Positions 11,465 through 23,351 of a stretch of DNA of 64,000 nt are shown in pieces (position 1 is the stretch's first letter; each line of letters opens with the position of its first letter). The DNA lies in contig NC_058496.1 in assembly GCF_020382885.2 (NCBI RefSeq), positions 222,501 to 286,500 of the forward strand, written 5' to 3'. The notes beneath the pieces were generated by a model. That model ran no database searches. It was not told the DNA's origin and saw nothing but the letters and a program-made list of their open reading frames with translations. The position numbers and the translations under genes were made by a program. The stretch comes from Scatophagus argus (lineage: Eukaryota; Chordata; Actinopteri; Scatophagidae).

Positions 11465-14400
11465 AGGAGGATGACTGTTTGAGGCTTTGCACTCCGTCTG
11501 CAGACTCTGCTGACAAGGCACACTGTGGTAATTCACACACACACATTTCCAGTCAGCAACACAGTGTGAGTGACATCACTTTGTGCCTGTTGACAGAAAC
11601 AGGAAGTCGTGTTTGGCGTTTCTTCCTGTCAGCACTGAGGTGTTGAAGTGAGATTCACTGCTGCCTCCTGCTGGACAAACATTGCAGTACTGTCAGTACT
11701 TCTACCACTTGCACTTCAAACTGCAGTATCAGACTTTGACTGGCAGAAGACAATGTGTGAAACAGACTTCCTGTTTCAGCCTGTTTTCATGGGTTTACTT
11801 TGAGTTTATGGCTCGCAGTAACACAACAATCATGTACCACAGTGAGCTGGTCTGAGATCAGTGAACAGATCAGCCTGTCTGTGTGTGTGTGTGTTTCTCT
11901 CAGAAGAGGATCCAGACTATGACTTCCTCCACACTGACCTGTCCTCCTCTGACTCACTCCCTCCTCTTCCTCACCCTTCCTCACTCCCCCCTGCTCTGCC
12001 AGAGAAGAGACGCCGCAGTGCTGCAGGTGGGGACACTCCTGAGATACCTGTCTGTGTGCTGTCCGTCTCTCTGTCTGTCTGTCTGACTGCTGATCTGAAT
12101 CACAGGCGAAGCCAACTCTGAGGCCTCCCCTTCGTTTGGGTTTGACTCCACCCCTCAGGAAAAGAGCCACACCCACTGCAATGACGTCACCGGTCCTGAT
12201 GAGTTGCTGTCCTCCCCTCTGTCCCCCAGCAAGACGCCCCCTCCCCTCCCTGAGAAGAAACGACACAGTGAGTCATAACAGGGCAGTCTGTAAGTCATCA
12301 ATAATCCACCAATAATTGTGAGTGACAAGCAGTATCATTTTGTCATTCACCTGGTGCGGCTCATCAGCCAGGTGAATATAAAGTTTACAGGTGAATACAG
12401 AGCATGAACCAGTGCTCAGATAAGCCAGGCTAGCAGTTTCCATCTGTTTCTAGTCTTCATGCTAAACTAAGATGGACTGAACAGATGATGATGAACAGAA
12501 AAATCACATCTGTCTGTCTGAAACGCTCTCCAATCTGTCTGTCCTCCTGCCTGTCTGTCTGTCTGTGTTCAGTCCAGCAGTACCTGCAGTTCTGTTCTTC
12601 GTACAGTGTTCAGTCAGCAGCCGTGTTCTACCAGCGGCCTTTGACCTCTAGTCAGCGACACAACAGCAGGCAGAGGGAGATCGAGACCAACTATCAGCTT
12701 GCACATACACACCTTGACGCAGACCTGGACACACAGCCAGACTCAGCTGTTCCAGTCCTGCCACCAAAGAAGAGACAACAGGTAAAGAGCAGAGAGACAG
12801 GTGATGTCACCTGAGCTCTTGGCTGCTCAAAGAGAAACTTGAAACTTGAAATGACTAAGAAACTGCAGGTCAGACTGAAGTTACAAACAGTGTTTGTGTT
12901 CAGAAGAGAAAGTTGTGAAAAACGTTCATCCAACATTTTCAAAGATTGAAATCAACCAACATTCACATTCAAATCAGAGACAGAAGAAAGTTTAAATGTA
13001 GGAATGATGAAGAGACATTCGTCTTTGATTTGGCTCACAGGATGTGGTGGCAGATACTAGAGCTGTCAAAAGAAGCAGAAACAGTGACAGATTTTCTGTC
13101 CTGCACAGACGTTAACGTCATTCCAGATGTGTTTGTTTCTCCTAATCAAAAAGAACAGAACTGTCCTGTTGTGTGGACGCCAAGGACAGCACAAGGACCA
13201 GATTATTTTCACTGAACTGGCTTTTTGTTGTTGGGATTATTATGGTCTGCTTCCTGTAGTTCTCGTTAGCCAGCTGAGGTCATCATGAGACATTATTGAG
13301 CTTTCATTTATTTGTTTTTGTCATCATCAGGATTCAGCTGAAACTGACAGTCAGTATGAAGAGAAACAGAGCACAGACAGGTGAACACACACACACACAC
13401 ACAGACATGTCACAGCCTCACACACCAGCACGGGGGTCAGTGACGGCGCTCTGTTCTGCAGCTCTCAGAGTGTCCAGCGGGGGGCAGAGCCCGGCCAGAG
13501 GAGCGTGGAGCAGCAGAAAGAGAAGGAGCAGCAGGAGGACCAGGACGAGGTGTTACTGACTGATCAGCAGGAGATCCTCCACAGACTCTTGATGAAAGCT
13601 GAGGTACAGTCCTGATCTCTGACCTCTGTTCATGTAGCCCGCGTGCCCGGTCCTAACTGTCCTCTGTTTGCGTCAGGACGAGGACGGGCCAGACATTAAG
13701 GCAGCCTCTCCTGAGATCCTATTGGTCTATGCCACAGAGGCTGACAGCAGCAGTGGTAAGTCCTCGTCCCGGTCAGCCCGTTCCTTAAATCACAGATGTT
13801 CGCCTCACCTTGTTTTGTTTGTCTAGGATCAGTACCTACATACTTAGTCCATGAAACAAGTCTGTACAATAATCAGTCCATCCACTAATCATAACTCGAG
13901 GGAGTAAATAATCTTTTTTCTTTTTCTCTTCTGTACTGTGTACAGCTGCAGGTACTTGTTTCCTGTGTATTTATTCTTTCTGAATGCTCATCCTTCCCTT
14001 ATCCTTGTATGCTTTGCATCCTCTATATCCTGTTTGCTGCTGTAACACTGTCATTTCCCAGTCATGGGACTCTTATCTTATATTATCTTATCTTTTGACT
14101 CATCAGCATGAGACAGAATCAAACTGACCACCATGTAGTCTCAAGCTTATGGACTGTGCAATAAAACTTTACTGACACTGTGCTGCTCCATCATTGACCC
14201 CCCCAAATCAACCAGAGCTTCACTTGCCCCGAAGCAACACACGGTACTGTTTTCACCAAAGAAATCCATACAACATGCAAACAAACTGACAGCGGTGAAA
14301 TGTGTGTGTGTGTGTGTGTGCATGTAGATCAGGACCTGTACCGTGAAGCCTTCCTGTCCACCTACAGGAGCTTCATCAGCCCGAATGATGTCATCAGTAA

Positions 14401-17400
14401 ACTCCAGCTCAGATATCCTCCACCTGTGGACATGAGTTCTCTACGTCAATATTACAGATTCCTTTACCAATAATATGTCAAACCACTAACACACAAACAG
14501 GTGCGTCCAGGTGGAGCCTGAAATGTGACAGGTGATCGGTTTTCAGAGAAGACATAAGCAGGAAGAGGCTGACAGACCTGGAGGTCAGAAAGAGTCTTCT
14601 TATGCGGACGATCTCATACTTTATGTTTCAGACTTTCTTTGTTCTCGACACGTTCACCTGTCCAGGTGTTTCACATTAACTTGTTAAGATGGCTGATTAC
14701 CATAAAGAGAAGCAGCTTGATGAGAGCTCCAGTACAAATTTGAGTTTTGTGTGAATCTTTAACCATAAACACATACAGACACCTGTGTGAGGGACGTGAA
14801 ACTGCAGACCACGCAGCTGCCAAGAAGACTTTTCACCTGCTTGTCACTGTGGTCGACGAGCTATGGTGAGACACACACCTGAACCAATCACACGCTTTGT
14901 TTTTCAAGCTTATCATCTTAATAATGTCATGATCTGGAGAAAAAAAATGTTGATCAGGAAGGTAACTTCACCACAATGCTTAAATTCAATCACTTCTGTC
15001 AGTTCTGTTTTATTGTCTCCGCCTTAGAGTGGTGGAGTTTTCTGAACACACTAGTTGGTTTTCGCTGGGACAGCTTCACACTGTAGAAATAATGAAAGGT
15101 TGTATTGATTGTACTGATGTGACTGCATGGAGGGTCTGTCCACCTGCTCTTCACTGGTGGTGGTGAAGTGAATAATAATGTTTGTGATTTCAGTGCGATG
15201 GAATTGGACTCTGATTTGCTGCTGCTGCTGATGGATCTGGTGTTCAGCCTCCTCACTGGTGGAGAGCTGGGACTGGCTCGCATGCTACGCTCCAATATCC
15301 TGTCCAAGATGGAGCAAAGGTGGCAGCTGATTGGCTCTCCTCAGGCCCTCCGCCCACTCGCAGCCAGGGGCGTAGCTGCCAGGTAAGCTTTGACTGCTGA
15401 GATGACTGATAAGAATTTGATGCATTCTGGCATCAACGTGTCTCATGTCTTGTTCCCTTTCAGACCAGGAACGCTTCTTGACTTCAGGAGTCTGGATTTA
15501 GCTGAGCAGCTGACTCTGCTGGACTCTGAGCTCTTTTATAAGATTGAGGTACAAACTTTAACCATCATCTTTCACTTGTTCCAGTTTCTCGGTCTGTCTC
15601 ACCTGTCTCACCTGTCTAGCTTCCAGAGGTCTTGCTGTGGTCCAAAGAGCAGAATGAGGAGAAGAGTCCTAACTTGACACAGTTCACCCAGCACTTCAAC
15701 AACGTGTCCTTCTGGTAAACACAACACTCTGTAAACTCATCACTGAGAGTTCAGCCGGCTTTAAACAGTCCCGTTCAGACCTCATCCACACTGAGCGTCA
15801 GGGTGTCGCGTCTTCTGACAGCAGAGCCCAACGTTCGTCCCAGAGGACGGTCATCGTGTTGACCTCAGTCAAAGTGACAGAAACAGTAAAGTATTGGACA
15901 GACACACAGCTGACCAATCACTGAGTGAGGTGGGTGAGTCAGACCGTCAGACATTGTTGGACGAAGCCCAGCGATTTCAGGGTTAAAACGGGGGGACGAG
16001 CACTGAGGCCTCAGGCGCAAACTCTCTGACATTTCATCTTCACACAGCTCAGTTCAGTTGTTGGTGAGTTGATGATGACCAAAGCTGTGTGAACATGTGG
16101 TTCCAGGGTTCGTTCTGTCATCATGCTGCAGGACAAACCTCAGGACAGAGAAAAACTGCTGCTCAAGTTCCTGAAAACCATGAAGGTAAGCACACGCAGG
16201 TGGAATGATGTACTTCTGTCAAAGCAACATTGATCACGCAGCCTGATGGGTTGTTGTAAACCCAACAAACTCAAGCCATGTTTCGTATCAAGGATATTAG
16301 CAACATGACTCCTTAAAACATTGTGCACAAGCTCATTTGCAGGTGTTGTATGAAATATTAACTGGCTGACTGTTCCTGCAGCACCTGCGGAAGCTGAACA
16401 ACTTTAACTCATACCTGTCCATCCTCTCAGCGCTAGACTCCGCCCCCCTGCGACGCCTGGATTGGCAGAGAAGCACCTCTGAGGTGTGTGTGTCTTACTG
16501 ATTAGTCTCAGACTTATCTCCACAGCTGTGTGTCAGCACTGGCCAGAAAACACTCCAGCTTCTTTGGGTTTCTTTAAACCAATCACAGCTGTTTTGGACA
16601 AAGTAAAGCTCATGATTCATCGACAGTGCCCTGTCATATGGTGTTTTGGTGGGGAAAGTGGATAATTCTCCAGAAAAGAAAAGCTGCTAACTTGTTTCAG
16701 TGTAACTGGTGGCATTGTAGGCTGTGCATGTAGGTTGACAGCTTGAAAGTTGTGAAAATGACAACACATGGCCTGACATTGGCCACCCGACGCAGGTGCT
16801 CGATGTCAGGCTCACCAGATACATCCAGTAAATCAGATAATAGTCTTTAATGTATGTGTTAATGAGTCATGTGTTTGTATGCTGTGTGTTTTAAGGCTCT
16901 GGAGGAGTACAGCTCTTTGATTGACAGCTCATCGTCTTTCAGAGCCTACAGAGCAGCTCTGGCTGAAGTGGAACCTCCCTGTATACCCTACCTGTACGTT
17001 AATATGTTGTGTACCCCACTGTATGACCTACCTGTACGTTAATATGTCGTGTACCCCACTATCTACCTGTCTCACTTACACTCGATTCTGTCTGCCTGTC
17101 CAGGGGTTTGATCCTTCAGGACTTGACCTTTGTCCACCTGGGGAATCCTGACATATTAATGACACCACAGGGTCCAAAGATTAACTTCTCTAAACGCTGG
17201 CAGCAGTTTAACATCTTGGATACTCTGAGGAGCTACCAGCAAGTGTCAGTTGTAGTAGTACTGGTACTCTTACTACTGTTGCAATTAGCAGTACTGCAGG
17301 TTGTCTTCGTCAATGTTCACCTGGATCTCTCTCTCTCTCTCTCTGCAGTCATTACTCTCTGCAGCCTAATGAAGACATCATATCCTTCTTTAATGACTTC

Positions 17401-17484
17401 AGTGATCACCTGGCAGAGGAAGCATTGTGGGAACTCTCTCTCAGGCTCCGCCCACGTAGTGCTCCACGAGCCATTCAGAGATGA
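6051..17484 (+). CDS. rapgef1: Rap guanine nucleotide exchange factor 1 (C3G)
   Basis: The product activates Rap1 (and TC21) by GDP release, downstream of Crk adaptors in adhesion and growth signalling. Coding exons: 6051-6078, 6171-6313, 8776-8972, 9051-9207, 9693-9976, 11020-11137, 11467-11527, 11904-12026, 12106-12267, 12573-12781, 13331-13380, 13462-13603, 13677-13755, 14328-~14430, ~14779-14865, 15194-15382, 15464-15548, 15620-15714, 16107-16185, 16382-16483, 16896-16993, 17104-17244, 17349-17484. Four Crk SH3-binding motifs are visible: [10 protein letters not shown] (11025), [10 protein letters not shown] (11990), [10 protein letters not shown] (12240) and [10 protein letters not shown] (12753). 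The REM domain ([11 protein letters not shown], then [10 protein letters not shown]) comes next. The CDC25 domain carries [37 protein letters not shown] and [13 protein letters not shown], and the protein ends shortly after [17 protein letters not shown]. Phases agree throughout except at the junction near 14430/14779. The start follows the human short N-terminus and precedes [12 protein letters not shown]. Confidence 0.93.
6640..7862 (-). mobile_element. LINE 3' fragment in rapgef1 intron 2
   Basis: On the minus strand, 7860 to about 7410 encodes the C-terminal part of a LINE reverse transcriptase: [42 protein letters not shown], then [14 protein letters not shown]. These are typical of CR1/L2-like fish LINEs. 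The frame is broken into overlapping pieces, so the copy is dead and 5'-truncated. Its 3' part carries a polypurine/polypyrimidine minisatellite (6744-7103). Confidence 0.8.
6744..7103. repeat. Polypurine minisatellite (GAGACAGGAGAGGGGGAGAG)n
   Basis: Near-pure purine on the plus strand, in units of about 20-40 bp built from GAGACAGGAGA and GGGGGAGAGG. It is flanked by CAGTGCAGAGCAGGAGCAGC, the same flank as the array at 62110-62980. Long arginine/glycine/glutamate and proline/leucine/serine open frames here are repeat artefacts. Confidence 0.9.
7990..8750. other. Unassigned intron sequence, possibly an old repeat
   Basis: This is part of rapgef1 intron 2, downstream of the LINE piece. It is unusually GC-balanced and non-AT-rich for this intron. 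It has no splice-bounded exon and no repeat family that I recognise. Short open frames exist on both strands but have no recognisable domain. Confidence 0.3.
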
Positions 17485-17655
17485 CAGGTTAAACCAAGAC
17501 AAGAACATGCAACAACCTAAACAGTCCCAGACATTCTTACAAACAGATTAGCAAGATGTTAGCTGAGGTTAACCAGGTGTTAACACTACTACCTGTATTC
17601 CTAGTGGGTGTGGCTTCTTCCTGTGTCTGACCTTATGTGTTCACAGCAATATTCC

Positions 17656-17661
17656 AATAAA
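17656..17661 (+). promoter_or_regulatory. rapgef1: Poly(A) signal of rapgef1
   Basis: AATAAA lies 172 bp after the rapgef1 stop, followed by GT- and T-containing sequence (CACTGTTCTCACCTGTCTGT). Confidence 0.7.
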
Positions 17662-17699
17662 TCACTGTTCTCACCTGTCTGTCAACTCACCTCCTTACA

Positions 17700-18843
17700 T
17701 CTGATTGGCCGAGGTAGAAAACTTTATCAGACAAAATAATCAAGACAAAATAATATTAATAATAATTTTATTTGTACAGCTCTTCTGCAAAAACAATGTT
17801 CATAAAGTGTTTTACATACAACAAAACCCAAAGCAGCAACAAGAAAACCAAAATATAAAAGGAAATATTTGAGGTAATTCAAATCAAACCAACCAACAGA
17901 GATACAGTGAACCAAACTTTATATGTGCTGAAAAATTGTGAGAAGAAATACAAGAGAAATGCTAAGAACACAACGACTATAGCTGAGGTTAATTAACACC
18001 CTCATTAATAAAATGGTTCTTCCTCATCACGTGACCAAACGCATGTCATCAAGGACTGATAGTTTTGTAACAAATCATGTGGCAGATTTTCAGTTCATTC
18101 ATTCAGTCTTGCAGACGAGAGCCAATCACATCTCATCAAAGGACATTTTGAAAGTTATAAAGTCAAACATTAAATCAACGTTTCCATGGAAACGCTAGCT
18201 GCTAACAGGCAGCACCAATCAAAGAGCGGAAACATCGAGCTGCTCGGTGTGCAGGCAGCACCAATCAAACATCGAACGGCTGCTGCTACAAATAAACCAG
18301 AGAAACGGTGAAGAACAGCCGGCTGGCGGAGGGGCTGAACTCAGTAGTTAACTGACGGGATGGTCGGTTTGAAGTTAACAGAGTGACATAACCAGGTGAG
18401 CTTTAGCGTGAGACGGCGGAAAGGTAACGGAGCTTTGAAAACGGTCTCTGATAGCTACCGGCTAAAGCTAAACTGCTAGCTCGGTGTTTAACCTCTGAAT
18501 GTATTTTTACAGATCAGAAGGTATTCGGGCTTCTGTCACCTTCATGCCTCTGCGGGTCATCATCACAATTATTCATTTACATGTTTCCAGATGTTTAAAT
18601 GTGTCACAGTATAGCAGCCTTACGCAAACAATAACCTGTCTCACTGTTCTCCGCGTGAGAACCACCTGAGTTGGATTTAAGAAGACTGGAGGTTGGTAAA
18701 ACAGGTCTAATCATCTGATTTCACTCAAGGACGCCCTCGTCAAACACGTTTGTTGTGAATTAATATGAATGTCGTCTCCATGGAAAAAATAAGCTGGTTA
18801 CATCGTTACCTGTTGTCACAGTCACTGCTCTCTGATAGAACAT
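17700..18843 (+). other. pomt1: Intergenic; possible non-coding first exon of pomt1
   Basis: No coding exon is seen. Around 18230-18480 the sequence becomes more GC- and CpG-rich. ACATAACCAG|GTGAGC at 18386-18401 is a strong 5' splice site, so a non-coding pomt1 exon could end at 18395. It would splice to an acceptor such as TGCTGTGTCAG ending at 20634, just before the ATG at 20647. Confidence 0.4.
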
Positions 18844-18844
18844 A

Positions 18845-19999
18845 CAGTCGTGGAAAAAATTATTAGCCCATCCTTTTTTTCTTCAGTTTCTTGTTCATTT
18901 TAATGCCTGGTACAACTAAAGGTACATTTGTTTGGACAGATTTAATAATAACAACAAAAATAGCTCATAAGAGTTTAATTTAAGAGTTGTTATTTAGCCA
19001 TTTTCCATGGTTTTCTTGATAAAAACCAACAGCTTTGGCACTGGCATTGTACTGCCAGTGCTTTTAGGCATTGCATGTTTTCTTTTCTGTCTGTCAGTCA
19101 CATGATACACACAGGAGTTAGGACTTGATTGCATAACCATTGTTTTTGATGACTGCAGCCATGCGTCTTGGCATGCCCTCCACGGGCAATTTTCTTTGGT
19201 TTTGGGCTTGAGGTTGTCCATTTTGAGTTTGATGATGTTCCACAGTTTTGGAGCGGGCATCAACTCGAAACTGACTGGATTCATCACTGAAGAGAACCTT
19301 AGCCCAGTCATCAACGGTCCGATCCTTGTGATCCCTAGCAAAGAGTAACCGGGCCTTCCTCTGCCTTTCGTTGATGAAGGGCTTCTTCCATGCCGAGTGA
19401 CTTCAGACCAGCTTCAAGAAGTTGGTTTGGAACTGTCCTCGCTGAACAAGTCACATTTCTCCACTGTGCCCACTCATTTTTAAGGTCCCTGGAGGTCTGG
19501 TGATGATTCCTGACACAGGAACAGATGAGTGCACGGGCCTCTCGTGGGGTAGAAAAACGTTTCCTGCCTCGACCAGCTAACAATTTGGTATTAGCATGTT
19601 TGGCTTGCTTTTTCTTGGTGTACTTGGAGATCTTCAGTTTTTTGGCTACCTGTCTCACACTCATGCCAATTTCCAGCGGTGCCAAGATGGCTGCCTCTGT
19701 GGCTTCACATAATTCTTTTGTTTTAGGTATTATGTGAGAGCTGACAACTTCTGAGTTGTGCTACGACTCGAATGTGAGCAATAAACCACTCTAGCCTTTG
19801 CATGTGCAGTGCTGTGGCCTCTGATATACCCTGGGAATACAGTTAAGCTTAAGCATGTCAGATAGGACATAAAGTATTATGAGATCAGCTACTGTTCATT
19901 GTATTTTTCAGGTAATGTACCTTTAGTGGTACCAGGCATTAAAATGAACAAGAATTTGAATAAAAAAAGGGTGTGCTAATATTTTTTCCCATGACTGTG
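18845..19999 (-). mobile_element. Tc1/mariner DNA transposon remnant
   Basis: The ends are inverted. The left end CAGTCGTGGAAAAAATTATT and the right end, complemented, CACAGTCATGGGAAAAAATA both continue into a shared block with TTCTTGTTCATTTTAATGCC and GGTACCACTAAAGGTACATT. Both ends abut TA (18843-18844 and 20000-20001), the Tc1/mariner target. The body is a minus-strand Tc1-like transposase in pieces. At 1155 bp it is shorter than the usual 1.3-1.6 kb. Confidence 0.9.
18994..19685 (-). pseudogene. Tc1-like transposase, broken
   Basis: The N-terminal piece (19685-19335) holds a helix-turn-helix: MSVRQVAKKLKISKYT, then GRGRKRFSTPREARALICSC, as in Tc1 transposases. A second piece (19341-18994) in another frame keeps the end of the catalytic domain (SSFELMPAPKLWN, then a C-terminal stretch). 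The frames are offset and the total is about 230 codons against about 340 in intact relatives, so it is inactive through a frameshift and internal loss of the catalytic core. Confidence 0.85.
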
Positions 20000-20065
20000 T
20001 AACATGAGATGACACCTGTGATGTTTCCCTCCTGCAGCCTTGACACAGTCAACATGTACACCTTC

Positions 20066-20344
20066 TTAAAGGAACAGTTCACCTATAAAAGAAAATTCAG
20101 TTTTTTCATTCACATTTCTGGAGCTTTGCAAAGGCAGCGTTACAGCTTTCTGCTCAACAACTGAAGAAGGTGGAGATTGTTTTTAATATGTAAAAATAGT
20201 TGTAATCCAAGTCTGTAACATTTTTAATTTTGTTGAAGGTTTTGACCTGAAAAGAGTGTAAATAATGTCTTTTCAAATCAGTTTGGGATCTCAGCACTTG
20301 GATTGTGCCAGATGAGCTGATCTTTGGGTGAACTGTTCCTTTAA
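20066..20344. mobile_element. TTAA-flanked MITE
   Basis: The element starts TTAAAGGAACAGTTCACC and ends with the exact complement GGTGAACTGTTCCTTTAA. TTAA is at both edges (20066-20069 and 20341-20344), as expected from TTAA-targeting families (piggyBac or Kolobok). There is no internal coding sequence. The total is 279 bp with the TTAA copies. Confidence 0.85.
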
Positions 20345-20377
20345 GTCACTATATTGGACATTCAGGTGTCTTCAACA

Positions 20378-20597
20378 ATATACATCAGGCATGTCAAACG
20401 GGTCCACAGGAGGGCCGCTGTGGCTGCAGGTTTTCTTTCCAACCAAGTAGCAGCACACCAGACTTGACTCATTTAATCAACTGATCTCCGTCTTCAGACA
20501 GCTGATTGGTCAAACGGTGTGCTCTTGGTTGGTTGGCACAAAAACCTGCAGCCACAGCGGCCCTCCTGTGGACCAGTTTGACATGCCTGATATACAT
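20378..20597. mobile_element. hAT-like MITE with 8-bp target duplication
   Basis: The element 20386-20589 begins CAGGCATGTCAAACGGGTCC and ends in the near-exact complement (GGACCAGTTTGACATGCCTG), with about 60-bp inverted arms. ATATACAT is duplicated on both sides (20378-20385 and 20590-20597). An 8-bp duplication and CAGG-type ends suit the hAT superfamily. The right end is 57 bp from the preferred pomt1 start codon and 27 bp from the upstream in-frame ATG. Confidence 0.9.
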
Positions 20598-20646
20598 AAA
20601 TGACGTGGGCGTGTGGATGTCACTGCTGTGTCAGCAGCTGTCCGTC

Positions 20647-23319
20647 ATGCCGCAGCTCCCCCTGGTGGTGACGGCTCGGGTGGACCTGGTCCTGCTGCTC
20701 GTGTGCCTGCTAGCCCTCTGGACCAGACTGAGCCACCTGAGCTACCCCAACGCTGTGGTGTGAGTGTGTTTGTTTTATATCACTGACCATCCTGTTCTCA
20801 CACACTCAGACCAACACTCAACCTCAACATCAGAGTGTTGTTGTGTCTCATTGCTGTATAACTGACTGTGTGTGTGTGTGTGTGTGTGTAGGTTTGATGA
20901 GGTGTATTACGGTCAGTTTGTGTCCCTCTACATGAAGAGAGTTTTCTTCATCGATGACAGCGGGCCGCCACTGGGTCACATGATCCTGGCCCTTGGAGGT
21001 CAGTTACCATAACAATCACACATCCATAGCTGACAGTGTGTGTGTGTGTGTGTGATGACATTTGACTGTGGGTGTCTTGCAGCCTACATGGGAGGATTTG
21101 ATGGGAACTTTGTGTGGAACAGAATCGGAGCCGGTAGGATGAACATGTCTTAACCAGTCTGATCTGGATTAAACCAGTTGAAGACCAGTGTGAGTGTGTT
21201 TGTTTTGTCGCTCAGAGTATCCCAGCAGCGTGAGTGTGTGGAGTCTCCGGTTGCTGCCCGCTCTGTGTGGAGCTCTTTGTGTTCCTCTGGTTTACCTGCT
21301 GACTCTGGAGCTGAAGTTCTCTCACCTGTCGGCTCTGGGAGCCGCAGTGCTGCTGCTGCTAGGTGAGCGTTGACATCATCGTCGTCATCATCCACGGCTA
21401 CAGTGACTGTTAAGAATACCGTTGTTTTTTGTTTTTTAGCTTTCATAATTTCGAGTACATTCGGGTCCTGAGATAAGCGTAGGGCTTTTGAGCGCTAAAA
21501 TGAGCATGGTGTGTTCAGGATCCTGAGTTTAAACCATTTGATTGTAGATGTTTGTTCTTGTTGATTTTCCAGAGAATTCTCTGATCGTCCAAGCCCGTTT
21601 CATGTTGCTGGAGTCTGTTCTCATTTTTTTCGTGTTGTTGGCCTTCTTCTCATACCTGAGATTCCACAACAGTCCCAGCAGGTGAGACGCACCTTCACCT
21701 CCATACCAGTCCTCCTGTTTTCTTTTACCACATCGTTTCATGCCTTCCAACAAAACATTCAAACCAATCCAAGCTGAGTTTGTTGACTGTCCTGTGAGTT
21801 TAAACAGGTGTGCTTGTTGTTCTGCCCTCAGCTGCTTCAGGTACTGTTGGCTGCTCCTCTCTGGAGCTTCCTGTGCTGCAGCTGTCGGGTGAGAAGCTGT
21901 TTTGAGATCAGTGAAAACAGTCAAAGATCCACAGTTTATTATCTGACACACAAACATTACAAAGTTTTGTGTGTGTGTGTGTGTGTGTGTTGTCAGGGTG
22001 AAGTACATGGGTGTGTTCTCTTACCTCCTACTGCTGGGCGTGGCCTCTGTGCACACCTGGAGCCTGATTGGAGATCGAACTGTCAGTCATGTGAGTCTGC
22101 TGAGCTTGCTCGATGAACATCTTCTTGACACTGCAGATGGGCCTCCGCTTTCCTTTATCTAACTGGGAAGTGCTGCATTCAGAGATGCTCCGACATCCTA
22201 CCGTTGAGAATCTGCCAAAAAAAAAAAATACAAACTGTCAAATTAATACACTGTGGTGTGTGTGTGTACAGCTGAGTGTGTGTGTGCAGTGTGTGTGTCG
22301 TGTTGTGTGTCTGTTGGTCCTTCCTGTTCTTCTGTATGTACTCTGGTTCTACATCCACCTGAGTCTCCTGCACCGCAGTGGACCACATGACCAACTAATG
22401 AGCTCCGCCTTCCAGGCCAGTCTGGAGGTAACCACGCACGCACACACACGCACAGGCAGTGGCACTGATTGATTGGTTGATTGATTGGTTCATTGACTCA
22501 TTTTTTAGGGTGGTCTCTCCAGGATTACTCAAGGTCAGCCTCTGGAAGTTGCTTATGGCAGTCAGGTGACCTTAAAAAGCTCCGCTTCCCAGCCAATCCC
22601 CTGCTGGCTTCACTCGCACAAAGCCAACTACCCAATCAGGTGCAGCCAGCTCACTAGCACTGACCAAAGCAGCCAAGCAGAATGCAGTCAGTTTAACTTC
22701 CTGTTTCCCGTCTGTGTGTTCAGGTATGAAAATGGGCGAGGCAGCTCTCACCAGCAGCAGGTCACCTGTTATCCTTTCAAAGATGTCAACAACTGGTGGA
22801 TTATCAAAGACCCCGGCAGGTAGGTCACCTGTCTGTTTGGGGATGTGCTGGGTGATGAGTCCTGTCTAACCTGTCTGTCTGTCAGACAGGAGCTGGTCGT
22901 CAGCAGTCCTCCTCGACCTGTCCGGCATGGTGATGTCATCCAGCTGGTCCATGGGATGACCTCACGCTTCCTCAACAGGTAACAGCGCACCTTGTTTGAT
23001 GGTCTCTTATGATACATTCAAGGACAGGTGCATTCCTCTTCCTCGTCCTCCTCTTGGTGTGTTGATGTGCTGAATTGTGAGTGTGGTGCTGCTCACTTTC
23101 TGTGTCACAGTCACGACGTTGCGGCTCCGATGAGTCCTCACGCTCAGGAAGTGTCGGGTTACATCGACTTCAACGTTTCCATGCCGGCACAGAACCTGTG
23201 GAGAGTGGTGAGCTGAATGACACCCGTCAGCACATCAGAGCTGTGATTGGACGATTAAAAAAACAAGCTGCAGAACACGTCCCTCAGCTGTGAATCAACA
23301 CCTGATTCCACACGTGCCG

Positions 23320-23351
<32 letters not shown>

